Below are positions 11,297-22,163 of a stretch of DNA of 64,000 nt, piece after piece. How positions within the stretch are numbered: the first letter of the stretch is position 1; the number at the start of each line of letters is the position of its first letter. The notes beneath the pieces were generated by a model that saw only the letters and a program-made list of their open reading frames with translations, was not told the DNA's origin and made no database searches. Source of the DNA: Buxus sempervirens (taxonomy: Eukaryota; Streptophyta; Magnoliopsida; Buxales; Buxaceae); contig OX387185.1 of NCBI GenBank assembly GCA_947561395.2, positions 17,820,366-17,884,365 on the forward strand, read 5' to 3'. Position numbers and translations under genes: made by a program.

Positions 11297-11426
11297 TAAT
11301 GGTCAAAAGTGGATTAAAGGCAGCTAGGAGAGAGAAAATCGCTGAAAAGAGGGTTTTTGACCTAAGCAATACGTCAAAGTGATGTTCTGCCTGCGATTCG
11401 CGACTTTAAAATTACAAAAGGGCAAA

Positions 11427-11544
11427 AACCGCATACTTAGAATGGTTGTGCCTGAACTGAACCCAAAGCACAGTTGCATTTCTGCAAAGTTTAAAAACCG
11501 TGGGACAAGTGCGGTTCTGGCACAACCGCCCTGTATGTACGGTT
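11427..11544. repeat. Palindrome array upstream of antisense block A, 4 units
   Basis: Units start at 11427, 11455, 11496 and 11524 (steps 28, 41, 28). The clearest are AACCGTG, loop, TGCGGTT at 11496 and AACCGCC, loop, TACGGTT at 11524. The near edge lies 131 bp upstream of the ATG of the minus-strand frame that starts at 11296. It therefore sits where a promoter of that gene would be. Confidence 0.85.
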
Positions 11545-11786
11545 TTTGCACAAAAACAGTTTTTCCTCTTTCTTTTAATAAGTAATGTTTCCAAAAATAC
11601 CTGTTACTTGTATAGCAGTTATATCATGATAAGAAGCAAATAAAAAGCAAAAAAATCAAAGAAAAGAAGCAAAAGTGAATAACTATCTCTTTTACATACA
11701 AATGCAAATGGATACATCATTTTTTATATATACAAATTTCAGACGTAGAAAGGGAAAAATCCTAACCTAAATCTATCTCCTACAGG

Positions 11787-14601
11787 TCAATCCCCACCGC
11801 CTCCGCATTGCCATCGCCGTCGAATAAAAAAATGATCTGAGAAACGCAGGCTGGCAGGAGAAGACGGGTCATCGAGAGTAGAGGGACCAACTGGAGGCAC
11901 TGGCTCGACTGGAGGCGCCGACTCAACTGAAGGGGCAGGAACTGGATCGTCTGGACCATCACGGATAAGATCCATATAGCAAGAAACCGAAGTGTCTATC
12001 TCCAAGGGGACCAGATCCAGAATCCGAGAATCCTCAGCAGCAGGAGATGAATCAATGTCTATAGGGTCCGCTGAATCATGAACCTCTACCACCTCAGGCT
12101 CGGGTGCATCATGCACATCCTCCTCCATCGTAGGCTCAGCTGCCTCAGGGATCGCAGAAACCTCAAAGCCACCCTCCTCTGGCTCCGTGGCAATCACAGG
12201 ATCCTCCTCAGGAGTAGTCTCTAGCTCGGGAGCACTCTCAGGCATAGAGGCAACCTCCGGCAGCTCAGCTGGCTCAGGAACGGTAGCAGAAGTAGCCTTG
12301 GCCGCTATCTCTGTATCTCTCTCTGGGATCTCTGCAGCCTCTGCAGAAAGAGACACGGTACGGGAGCTGGATGGTGAAGCTACCACATCCTCCTGAAAAT
12401 GGAAAAAGCTGGATCAGAAGCAGAGAATATAAAAGATAAAAAGCAGAAGTTGAAAAGGATAGAAGCATGACCTGAACTCCTGAAGGCCCCGCCTGGCCTT
12501 GAGCGCTGGCCAGCTGAGCCCGCAAATCAGCAATAAGAGCAGTCTGTCCGGTGATGATGACGTCGTTCTCAGCTATAACAGCATCTCTCTCAGCCAGCTG
12601 ACGCTCTAGATCTGCATATCTAGCTCGGATCTCCCCTAACTGTGCCTCCTGAAATGAGAAGAAACGAGTTTCAATAATTTCAAACAAGGAAGAAGCTAAA
12701 AAGAGTGGAGCAGGAGGAGATTTATACCGTGGTATCATATAGGCGGATCACCACCCCTCTGATCTCGGTAACTCCACCTCGAACGGGCATGGGCTACATA
12801 AGACAACCCACTGAGACCTGCCCGAACCAGGCATCATAGTCACCCTCGGCTAAAAGGGTATCTCCAGCCACCCAATCGCCAAAATGAGCCGGGTCAAATG
12901 GACCAGGAGGGGTGAAAGGTGCTGTATCTGGAGGAGCCACGGGGATCCGGAACTCGCCAGTGTGCTGGAAGAAGAAGCGCTCGCCGAGGTACCATATGCT
13001 ACCCAGCTGCCCGATAAAGAACGAGTACGTCTGACGTTGCTGATCTAGAGCCAACGCCTCGTCCACAAATGGCTGAAAAGCCAACTCATCATGAAGGCCA
13101 TCTAGACAGGGAACAGATAGCTGAAAATAAACAAAGATGAATGTCAGATTCTCGAAAAAGGGGGAAAGAGAATATAAGAATAAAAGGAAAGTGCTTACCT
13201 CCCTCCTAAAGGTCCTGTCCAGGTGAGCCCTGGTTGACCTAGGGCGGCTCTTCTCTGAGTCGCGCCTAATCTGACTCCATCTACGGGCCACAGGGAATGT
13301 CCCCTCAGGCAATGTGGAGGTTGGGCGAAAGTGGGCCACATAGACCCGAGCAAAGAACTGAAAGAAAAAAAAGAGAAAGAAAAAAAGATAAGCAAAAAGA
13401 AAAAGAAAAAAAAAAGAAAGAAAGAAGAAAAGAAAAGAAAAAAAAAGAGAGAAAGAAGAAAGAAAAATGAATTCATACCTACAGAAAAGGCCAGAAAAAC
13501 CTTCAACCAACCCCAGCTCTTCTGGGAGAGGACAGGCCAGAGACCACTCACCGCAGACCCGCCAATAGGGTACCGTAGACAAGCTGGCCCCAAGCATAGT
13601 CCCTCACTCGAGGCAAATCCCTGAGAAGACTCAAGAAATGAGGGCTGACTGAGGTGGTATCCTCCAAGCAGAAGCACGACCCCATCATCAAGAGGAAAAG
13701 GAAGCGGAAGGCCACCGGGAAGCTAGGATGCTCCGCTGCCACGGTACTATATCTCCTCTCCAGGAAGGTCTTCCTCAACCAGGTCCGGGAAATGCGTATG
13801 ATCCTGCTCCTGTCCCATGCCTCCACTGGCATCTCCTCATATCCCAAAAGCTCGGCAATCTCCGAATCGGCCGGCCTATCCAACACAGTGATGACATCTC
13901 CAGTCATCCTGATCCCGGTAATGAGAGCGAAGTCAGAGGGACGAATCCCAATCTCTACATCAGGCAAGTGGAAGCTCAAGGTCTCTGGAAAAAACCACTC
14001 CATTATTGCCACTATCAGAGGACGGTCCTGACGAACGCCGGTGATGGTGATGAAGGGGCCAAACCCAAAACTGCCCATCTCTCGACGCAAGGGAGTCGAA
14101 CATGCAGCCAATGTCTCGACAAAAAGAGCCCAGCTCCCGCGATAATGAGAAGACGGGTAGACGAGGGGAATGTCAGCCCTAACGCCCACTGAAGGGTGCA
14201 TCCTCAGATCATGGAGAAGAGGAGTATCTCGGATCTGATCCGCTATCCCAGCAGGAATGGAAACTCGAGTCGCCTGGGCCTCTGCCCTACCTCTACGGTG
14301 AGCTCCCTGCAACCTCGAACCTCGGCAGCAGGCTAGAAATGCAAACAGGATGGGGTCAAGTTAAATGTTGTAAGGTAAAGGCCTGGATTTTGAAAAGAAA
14401 AGAGAATACCTCAGGGGTCGGCTCTCGCGAACCCCCGGATGCTCCAGAATCTGAATCTGAGACCTCCAGACTGCTGGAAGAGGAAAGATCAGGATCTGGC
14501 TCAGCCCTAGAAGAAGATGCCACATCGACCGGGTCCCTCCGAACCCTCGAAGATGAAGGCTCATCTGCGGGACCTTGAGAAGTGCGGCGAGTGCGGGCCA
14601 T
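11787..14601 (-). pseudogene. E0 antisense block B: plant-mobile-domain-like gene blocks
   Basis: A row of minus-strand coding-like blocks. At 14411-14601 there is a Ser-rich N-terminus (MARTRRTSQGPADEP). At 13548-14312 there is a plant-mobile-domain-like core (MGSFGFGPFITITGV, IGIRPSDFALITGIRMTG). About 13200-13330 and 12800-13110 give further domain pieces. About 12480-12650 is a coiled coil (RARYADLERQLAERDAVIAE). At 11787-12390 there is an acidic tail rich in Pro/Glu. The blocks are separated by pyrimidine-rich (minus strand) stretches with GT and AG edges, so splicing is likely. Plant mobile domains occur in host genes such as MAIN and in transposons and Ty3/gypsy elements. Whether this copy was ever expressed is unknown. 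Confidence 0.62.
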
Positions 14602-16038
14602 CTACAGGGTCAAATTACAGGGAGAAATTCATTATAAAGTCATAACTTTTAGGCGTTGTTTACATTCAAAGTTATCTCTCATGTTTTCTTTAAAATGGAT
14701 TTTCTTTAGACTAATTAATTCTATTTGGTTTAATGGAAAAAGGAAATCGGAAGAAACACTTCAGAAAGTGCCCGACCGAACCAGGATTTGATTTCTTTTA
14801 GTCTTTATTAATTTCTTTATTATTTCTGTTGTACATAAGAATTATATATAAGAAACAAAATTTCCTATATATCCTTCTTATAAACAAACAAAAAAAAAGG
14901 GAGAGAAGAAAGAAAAAAAAGAAAAAGAAAAAAAGGGGGGGTTTTTGAAGGGAGCTATTCAGAATTCTCAATTCATTTTCAATTTTAGAGTTCTGATGGG
15001 TTTACCAATTGCATAAAGCCCTAAACTTTTAAATGTATTTTACTTTTCAGGTTTACAGAGTGAAGGTAGTAAAAAGGACAGTCAAAGTTGAATTCAAGTT
15101 AAGAGGAAGTGGCAAACAAGGTGTTCAACTCAAGCCAAAATTTTCAAATTAGATGGAATACTTCAAGTACAGATTCAAGTAGGCAAAAATCAAAATTCTA
15201 ATCTGTATAAGCAGTTCAAAGACATGCACAGATTATTAACAGAATAATCAAGAGCTCCCAATGTCCAGAAAAAGAAAAGGTCAGGAGTCATGCTATCAAA
15301 TTGGCAAGGCATACAAATATACTAAGACAAATGCATTCAGCATACTCAAATGCCAGAACAAGATTTTAGACTGCCAAATCCAAAGCTTGTTTCGATTAGC
15401 CATCAAATACAAGCATCCAATTCAATGAGATAAATCAAGGTACGACAACAAATGAAATCTAGTTCATATTTTTGCCCAAGTTTAGGTTCACAGTTAAAGA
15501 GGTGAAGGGAAATAAGCAGATCATGAGCAAGCAACGAAATTGGGGACTCTTTTCAATCAAGAATGAGGAACCAAATTCATGCCTCAAACTAGCCCATTCA
15601 ATCAGGGAATCCATGCACAAATTTTCGGATTGAGCATTTGCAAGGAAGATAAAGTTTCGGCTACCTACTTGTTTCGGTCGAAAACATGGTTTTGCAAGAA
15701 AGATGGGAGCTTTGTCTCACTAAGAATTCAATCGAGGTCACTTGATCACTGTCTAAGCTCCCCTATCGTGTGAGCACAGAGTTTAGACAATGGTCGAGGG
15801 ATGGCAGAGGTGGGAGGATAAAGCCGTCGCCGAGCGTTGCAGAACTTCGGGCAAGAACGATCTGGCCGGAAAAACAAGGTTTCCAGAAGAAGGTTCGCCG
15901 TCGCCGGGGAAGAAGAGGAATGAAAACCGGAGGGGAGAAGCGGTCGCTAGAGAAGAGAGCGAGAGCTGGTTTCTCAAGGGATTGCGCAAGAGAAGTGGAA
16001 GAGTCGCGGTCATGGCCACGATTATATGCAACCTAGAG
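14602..16038. other. E0 spacer upstream of block B, no gene seen
   Basis: AT-rich sequence with a purine run near 14890-14940, then a GC-richer stretch at 15780-16020 that opens short overlapping frames on both strands without recognisable domains. On the minus strand it would be the upstream region of block B, and the GC-rich part could be its leader. A symmetric TATATATA stretch is near 14845. Confidence 0.5.
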
Positions 16039-16098
16039 AACAGCACAAACAGAGCGGTTGGTATTGAAATTGTCAAAAACCGCATTTCAGGTACGGTT
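16039..16098. repeat. Palindrome array, E0, 2 units, 39-bp step
   Basis: Units start at 16039 (decayed, arms AACAGCA/AGCGGTT) and 16078 (AACCGCA, loop TTTCAGG, TACGGTT), 39 bp apart. It lies upstream of block B on the minus strand and about 350 bp before the E0 3' LTR. Confidence 0.75.
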
Positions 16099-16430
16099 AG
16101 CACCAAAAAAATCGATTTTCAAAACTCTTTCCATTCTCTTTCAAGAGATTTGTGTCCAAGATAGTTGTGAATTGCAAGAAACACCACCCTATCAACTTTT
16201 GTTTTAAAATTTTGCTCAAATCTCACTTCAGAGCCACAAGTGCTCCGTGAGACGCGAGAAGAGGATCTGCCCCTTAAAGTTAGGGACTTTTCATTAGATC
16301 TTCTAAACAAATTCTTTTTCCAAAATCATATTTTGGAGTTCTTGTAAGTTATGATTGAATGGACATGATCTTAGGAAGCACAATTTGCGGGTCTTTTTGC
16401 TCTCCGCTGTTAATTGATTCCAATTCCAGC

Positions 16431-16440
16431 GAAGAGGGGG
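16431..16440 (+). other. E0 polypurine tract
   Basis: GAAGAGGGGG lies four bases before the LTR start at 16445. A purine run here primes plus-strand DNA synthesis in LTR elements. Its presence shows that the LTR to the right is the 3' LTR of a plus-strand element. Confidence 0.7.
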
Positions 16441-16556
16441 CAGTTGTAGAACCCCAAATTGCACTTCAATATAAGAGAACAGTCTAAAAGAACTTTAAAT
16501 GTTTTATCTGAGCTTTGACATGTGTCAAACACTCAAAAATACTCAAGAATGGTGCT

Positions 16557-16796
16557 AACCGCACTAAATATACGGTTTTTGAGAATTTATATGGTGTTAA
16601 CCGCACGGTTGATGTTCATGCTTCTTGCGTGAGCTGCCACGTGGCTTCTAGAAGTTTTGGCCGTTGAGCCACGTCGACAGTAATCATGACGAGCGTAACT
16701 GAATTGGAACCGCCCTGTATGTGCAGTTGAGGTGAATTTGCATGGAAACCGCATATAGAGTGACGGTTCTGTGGAAACCGCACTGTGTATGCGGTT
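16557..16796. repeat. Palindrome array, E0 3' LTR, 5 units
   Basis: Units start at 16557, 16599 (cut short), 16708, 16747 and 16776. Steps include 39 (16708 to 16747) and 29 (28 plus one inserted base). The best is AACCGCA, loop CTGTGTA, TGCGGTT at 16776. The array begins 112 bp inside the LTR and ends 203 bp before the TATA-like box, the same place as in the minus-strand LTRs. A G-box core CACGTG is at about 16637 inside the gap. Confidence 0.82.
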
Positions 16797-16998
16797 TTGC
16801 TTGTTTTGGGGATTTGCGAAAAGGCTCGATCTTCTAGCCTTATTTACGCATATTACCTCTCTCTCAGGGACTTGAACTCCCTATTTTACCCTCCAAAACC
16901 TCTAGATTTACATCAATTCAAGGCTTTAACTTGAAATTGGAACAATCTAGAGAGATTTTTGGGCATACCCTTGCGACTTTATTGCCCTTGGCTATGCC

Positions 16999-17006
16999 TG
17001 TAAATA
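16999..17006 (+). promoter_or_regulatory. Decayed TATA-like box of E0 LTR
   Basis: TGTAAATA within GCCTGTAAATAGAGGGG, matching GCCTATAAATAGAGGG of the other LTRs with one change. It fixes the promoter position in this LTR. Confidence 0.5.
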
Positions 17007-17619
17007 GAGGGGTCCTCCTCTTGCAAATGGCTGGCAATTTGAAGCATTGGAGCTCTGCAAGAAGAAGGGAAACTCTGCTGGATTGTCTACTCAAAGTTCA
17101 AGCTACCTAAGGTAAAGCTCTTTTAGATTCTGGTTTCCTTTTACATTCCAGCAATCTCCCAACTTCTACCTTTTTGTAGTGTAAAGCTTGTGGTTGATTG
17201 TTTTGTAGCCCCAAACCTCTTCTAAAGTACCTGGGAATTCTCTCTAGCCGTTGTGCGCACCCGATTTCGGTCGCACGACGAGGCGCACGCAAAACGATGC
17301 ATGCCTCGGGATTTGTTTGGAGTCGCCACTGCCTAATGGGGTGCAGGCAGACACCTGGGTGCCTAAGTTCTTCTACTAAGGCTTGGTCTGCGGCTTGAGA
17401 TTCTAAGTAGGTTCTCGGTTGCGGTCTGGGGAAGTCCGTAGACACCCCAGTCCACCCCGTCAAGTGACGGGTCCCATAAGTTTCCTTGGTTTGAGTCAAT
17501 TCTGGTCTCTCACTCACCCTATTCCTATTCCAGCATGCACACTTGTTTAAGTCTGGCGGGACCGCCAAAGTGGTGCGGGTCCCTTTACTTGATTTTATCT
17601 TTTTAATTAAAGTGATGTG

Positions 17620-18480
17620 GGTCTGATTGGGCGGGCCCCATTGGAAGGCCCGCGGATTCCTTGGTGGGCTTGGTTGAGCCCACGTGTCCCTTGTGGGCCT
17701 CAGTCTAGCCTGAGAGGCCCTTTGGGCTTTGGTTCAAATGAATTGATTTTACTTTAAGGTTTAAGTTGGATTATTTAAATGGATTTCATGCCAAAAGTGG
17801 GCCGGGACTGTTTGTGGGCCCTTGAGTGGGCCACACAGTCGGTTGCCAAGTGATTTTGATTTATCTTTCTTATCTGTGCCAAAATGGGCCAAGCATTGGG
17901 CTTGGGGCCCTTTACCTGGGCTTGGACTTGAAAGCCCAAGTCTTTGTGAGTTAGGGTTTGGAAACCCTAAAATTGGTTCGATTTAATGGGCTTTAGCGGG
18001 CCCGATCGGCCCTACCCATGGTCTCGGCCAAACCACGCAATTCATGCATTAAACCACAGAACAAGGTTTGGGTGGGCCGCATTGGGTTTGGCCCATCTGA
18101 CTCAATCGGTTCATTTTACTTAACTCATTCATTTGCATGCTTTTGGGTTTATCGGGCTTGGTGGGCCCCATTGGAAGGCCCACAAATGTACCGAATTGGA
18201 CCGGTGGTCCAGGTCCCATGTTGGGTTTCCGGGTGACCCGGAAACCCTATTGGTTCACTTGGCTTGGTTCAAATCGTCACAAAATTCGGCAAGGAACACA
18301 AAAGGCATAAAAATTGTATTTCTGTGTGTATCCGGCCTTAGTTGCCGAATACACACAGGCCATCGGTGATCTGGCCTGAGTTGCCAGATCACCCCAAAAA
18401 TGGCCTTTTTCGGGCTTGGCCATTGGGGTGGGTTCCAGGGGTCCCTAGGGGCTGCCTAGGGATTGTGTGGGCTCCTGTGT
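17620..18480. repeat. TGGGCY-rich segment in S1
   Basis: At least fifteen TGGGCC/TGGGCT or reverse-complement motifs in about 860 bp, for example in GAGCCCACGTGTCCC and GTGGGCCTCAG. TGGGCY is the known plant site II motif bound by TCP factors. Whether these are bound here is inference. The segment is also the GC-richest part of S1. Confidence 0.6.
18330..18389. repeat. Palindrome array, S1, 2 units, 39-bp step
   Basis: Units start at 18330 (ATCCGGC, loop CTTAGTT, GCCGAAT) and 18369 (ATCTGGC, loop CTGAGTT, GCCAGAT), 39 bp apart. Pairing extends outward: GGTGATCTGGC faces GCCAGATCACC (11 bp, perfect), and TGTGTATCCGGC faces GCCGAATACACA with one mismatch. The family is different from the other arrays, but the geometry is the same. 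Confidence 0.85.
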
Positions 18481-19132
18481 GAGCCCACATGGGCTCTGGA
18501 GATGAGGAATCACCCTCATTTGGTTACTTTTGGGGACTTTGGGTTCATGCAAGACAAAGGAGAAGGATAAGGATTTATCCCCCTTTCCTCCTGCGATTTT
18601 TATAGCAGTAAGGTGGGGGCTTGAGTGCCCCTACCTTGGTTCTTCATCCATCACAAAACAGCAAATAGATGGTCAAGGTGAACCATGAATCAAGCCTCTA
18701 ATGCATGCTTTTGGAACCATGAGGCACATGCATGCATTTCTACCTATTGTGTGCATGGACAGTGGAGTGCATGTGAGTGAGCATGCTTGATGTGTGAACA
18801 AGTGCTACAAGTAAGAGCATGCATTGTTATTTACAAGTAGCTGGATAGTACAAAAATGGGAACATGGTGGAATATGTATTTCGAAAGATGTGCATGGATG
18901 AACTAATCTAAACAATCTATCCTAAACAAGCAAACCCCATTATTAACTTCATGCTCAAAACAAAACACCAAATCATCTAAGCAAGACCATTAGGAGAAGG
19001 GAAAGAGGGGATGGTTATGAGGGGGTACAATAGATGATCAATCAAAGGGGAACAAGCCTCCCCCATTCGAATGGAACATAGCTATGGCAACACATGATAT
19101 AACAAGTGCCTTTGAAACCACATGGGAATGGG

Positions 19133-19134
<2 letters not shown>

Positions 19135-19169
<35 letters not shown>
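19135..19169. repeat. 35-base C run in S1
   Basis: Uninterrupted C from 19135 to 19169. The complementary G run could form a quadruplex. Run length in assemblies is often unreliable. Confidence 0.95.
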
Positions 19170-19176
<7 letters not shown>

Positions 19177-22163
19177 GAGGCCATACACACTCCCCTTACC
19201 ATGGGAGGCATCTTATGTGAAGGAAATAAAGGGGGAGACACATAAACATCATTTTAAAATATACCTTTCAAGCAAGAAACACAAGACCCTTAAAACCTTC
19301 TTGAAATCCCCTTATTTCCATATATGTGCAACAAATAGTAGCAAGAAGCAATACCTTTGGGTTAAAACCCTGAAATGAGGTGGAGTGAACCCCCTTTGAA
19401 GCTTGGACGGCTGCTGGAGCAGCTCCCTCCTTCCACCAACAGCAAGCTTCTCTTATCCTCCAAGTGCTTAAGTGATGGAGATGAAAGGATGGAAGATGGA
19501 GGGTTAAGATGGGCTTTAGGCTAGGGTTCTTGGGGAGATGGAGAAGAAGGGTCTTGGGAGAGAGCAAGAGAGCTTGGGGGAGATGGGGGATCAAAACCAA
19601 AATCCACCCAACAATGAGCCGACCTCCACAATTGCTAGGGTTTTTTCTTTTTATAAGCAATGACCAAAATGCAAATATTTCCCTACTTATCACCAAAAGC
19701 ATACCCCTTTCTCATTCATACCCTTTTTTTTAAAAATAAGCAATGATTATGCATCATTGCTTCAAGACTTAGCCTCCAAGTAAACTTGAAGGCTAAGTCT
19801 TGCTTGGGGAAGGCTTGGACGAATTCTCCACATGGAGAATTCATCCAACCACATGTTTTTTTATTTTCTTTTTTATTTTCTTTTTTTTTCTTTATGTACT
19901 TTTATTATTATTATATTAGGATTTTTTGTGTTAAGTTTTGGATGCACATGCATCTTTTAATTCTTTCTTTTTCTTTTATTTCAAATGCTTTAATTAGATT
20001 ATTTTTTAATGCAAGACTTTTCATTTTGCTGCTCTTTCTTCACTATTTGCCACGTGTGCAGATTTTCAGAAACTTCAACTGCCCACAACTCACTCATCTG
20101 ATATCCGATTTTAGTAAACTTAGTGGCGTTGGAATCAGTGCGAGATTCTCAATCCACTGAATTTCAGTTTAGCAGCAAATTCGAGTTTTTTAGCAGAAGT
20201 GCCGGGCCGCGTCCGGGAGCCGGTTTTGCTCATATTTCCTTATCCGGGACTCCGATTCCAGCAAACTCAGTTGCGTTGGGATCGTGTCGAGAGGCTCTTT
20301 CTGCGGATATCAAATGAGGCAGCTGATCTGGGGTTTAGCAGAAAGTCAATTTCTGCTTTTCTCAGATTTGATCAGCCCATAACTTCTTCATCTGGACTCC
20401 GATTTGAGCAAACTCTGTTCCATTAGAATCGTATCGGAATCCTCTTTCCAATGGTAGAAAGCATGGCAACTGATTTGCACCAGAGAAAAAGTCAACTTTT
20501 TGACTTTCTCAAGTTTGACTTTTCAATTAAAATATCATTTTTTGCATTTTGGGAGGTGCAAAAATGAGGTGCTTACAGCCGTAAAACGTGAAGAGAGAGC
20601 CTTGGGAAAAAGAAGCTGGAATGGATCCTCTAGGCTTAGAACCTACATATGATGAAGAGCATGCTATTTGGTTATTTTGAGCCTATGGTTGCTTTCTCTG
20701 ATATATTTTGTATTTGTCTCTAGAGAAGATGTACGAATCCATGCTCTCAATAGCAATGGATTCCAACCTTCTCCTAAAAATTTGATTTCCATCACCACCA
20801 AACACACTTTTCACTGTTTATACAAGGATAAGCTAGATCATGGATTTTCCATGTTTAATATGGGAAATCTGGGATCATTGGCTTTAGAATGAATTTTAGA
20901 ACTTCATGAGGTTATTTTTCATGGTTTCCAAGTGTTTTGGTCGAATGCACTTGCACACATGCACTGGTTTTGGTCTTTTCTTCAAAAATCTTCAAAACAG
21001 GGCAGCATCTGTGGCCTGTCTTGGAATGCTTATAACTTCATCCTCCAGATGAATTTTTGAGTGATTCTAAAGACATGTGATAGATGGGATAGCCTACTTT
21101 GTATCTGGAAATTTTCATTCATTTTTATAGAGCCAATTTTTGACACCATCTGTTTTAAGTCGGCAAGTCAATTCAGTCTAGATTGCTGAACTTGCCGCTT
21201 TGATTGTGCACCACTTGCTCAATTTTAATCCGTTTTAAGTAATTTCAGTCTCTGTGTTTTCGTTGAGGAGTCTATTTTCCATTTCCAACTAGTTTCAATA
21301 GATTTTGATTTGATTTGTGGTTTTTGTGCTTGATTGACTCAGAGTGGCTCTGTAACAGAATTCTGGGTTAATCTGTGATCCCCTAGGCATGTTAAAGAGG
21401 ACACACAAGTCACAAATGGATGGAGTTTGGTGTAAGGCTTATTTCGTTTGAAAGATGGCACCATATACTTCATCCATGCAAGTTTTTATGAATTTATATG
21501 GAGCCAAACTCCACAAATAGAACTTAAAAAATGCCTACTCGCCGCTTTTTCTGATTTATGGCAGCAGATTTCAATAGTGCATTTATCTTTTGTTTTAAAT
21601 CGGATCGAGCTGATTTTTTTACTGAATCTTCTATCTCATACCATCTTTCTAATGGCTTTCGTTTCATTTGATTTGGATTTGGATCGAAGGATTCATGGAG
21701 GTTTAAAGTCTTTAAGCTCTTATGGCTTGATTTTTCCAGATTTGCCTTAGTTTGATTTCTCTTCAAATTTTTACTTTGATTTTCATTCGCTCATGAAGTT
21801 CTAGAAGTGATATGTCCATAAAGAGAGTCCAAATCTATTGGATTATTCATATGGAGGAATCACACACATGGTGCTTAATTTCAAGCACTCCTTTCTTGAT
21901 TTTAGCTAGCAAACAATCTTTTGGCATGAACAAGTATGTGGCAACCGTCTTAGACGGATGAGTGGGGGTGCCTAACACCTTCCCCTACTCATAACTAATT
22001 CCCCTTACCTGATCTCTGGATTTTTCCTTCATTTAGAGCTACTTTGGCTCTATTTGCTATTTATGATCCCTTTGGTGTCCATTCACACCTTAACTTGAAT
22101 GGTGGCTTGAACCCCGCGTGAGAATATCGGAAGTCATATTAGGTGACATTTCCATGTCTCACA

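Larger units (their letters stand above)
17252..20577 (-). mobile_element. S1: solo LTR of 3326 bp inside the E0 LTR
   Basis: Ends are TGTGCGCACCC on the left and GTGCTTACA on the right, flanked by the 5-bp repeat GCCGT at 17247-17251 and 20578-20582. The GAGTCGCCAC motif near the left end, seen near the 3' end of the other LTRs, suggests minus orientation with U3 on the right. No gag or pol sequence is inside, so it is a recombined solo LTR of a different family. It holds two palindrome units, a TGGGCC-rich segment and a 35-base C run. Confidence 0.88.
8919..22163 (+). mobile_element. E0: 3' part of a plus-strand Tat-type element
   Basis: Everything from the right edge of E1 to 22163, less solo LTR S1. 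It has a purine tract followed by an LTR beginning TGTAGAACCCC at 16445 and ending TGTCTCACA at 22163, matching the ends of LTR1-LTR4 but in the opposite orientation. The next five bases (GTCAT) begin reverse transcriptase sequence of E2, so E0 inserted there. The stretch between pol (off window) and the LTR holds two antisense gene blocks. Extra antisense frames in this position are known for Tat elements such as Grande. Confidence 0.8.
16445..22163 (+). mobile_element. 3' LTR of E0, split by S1
   Basis: LTR halves at 16445-17251 and 20578-22163, together about 2.4 kb. The left half starts TGTAGAACCCC and carries a palindrome array and a weak TATA-like box. The right half resumes at GCCGTAAAACGTGAAGAGAG, which is the motif found twice in the other LTRs, and ends TGTCTCACA. 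The right half resembles LTR4 (for example in the stretch with AAGTCGGCAAGTCAATT against its minus-strand counterpart), so E0 and E2 are of related lineages. Confidence 0.82.

Noticed and set aside
13331-13624. Lysine/glutamate-rich plus-strand frame
   Set aside because: It is the opposite strand of a pyrimidine-rich, intron-like gap of antisense block B. The composition is low complexity.
15770-16164. Overlapping GC-rich frames on both strands in E0
   Set aside because: No recognisable domain, and frames exist because stop codons are rare in GC-rich sequence. Kept as possible leader of block B only.
16634-16643. G-box GCCACGTGGC as the main control site of the E0 LTR
   Set aside because: A true G-box core, but it occurs only in this copy. 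Not shared by the other LTRs, so not taken as a family feature.
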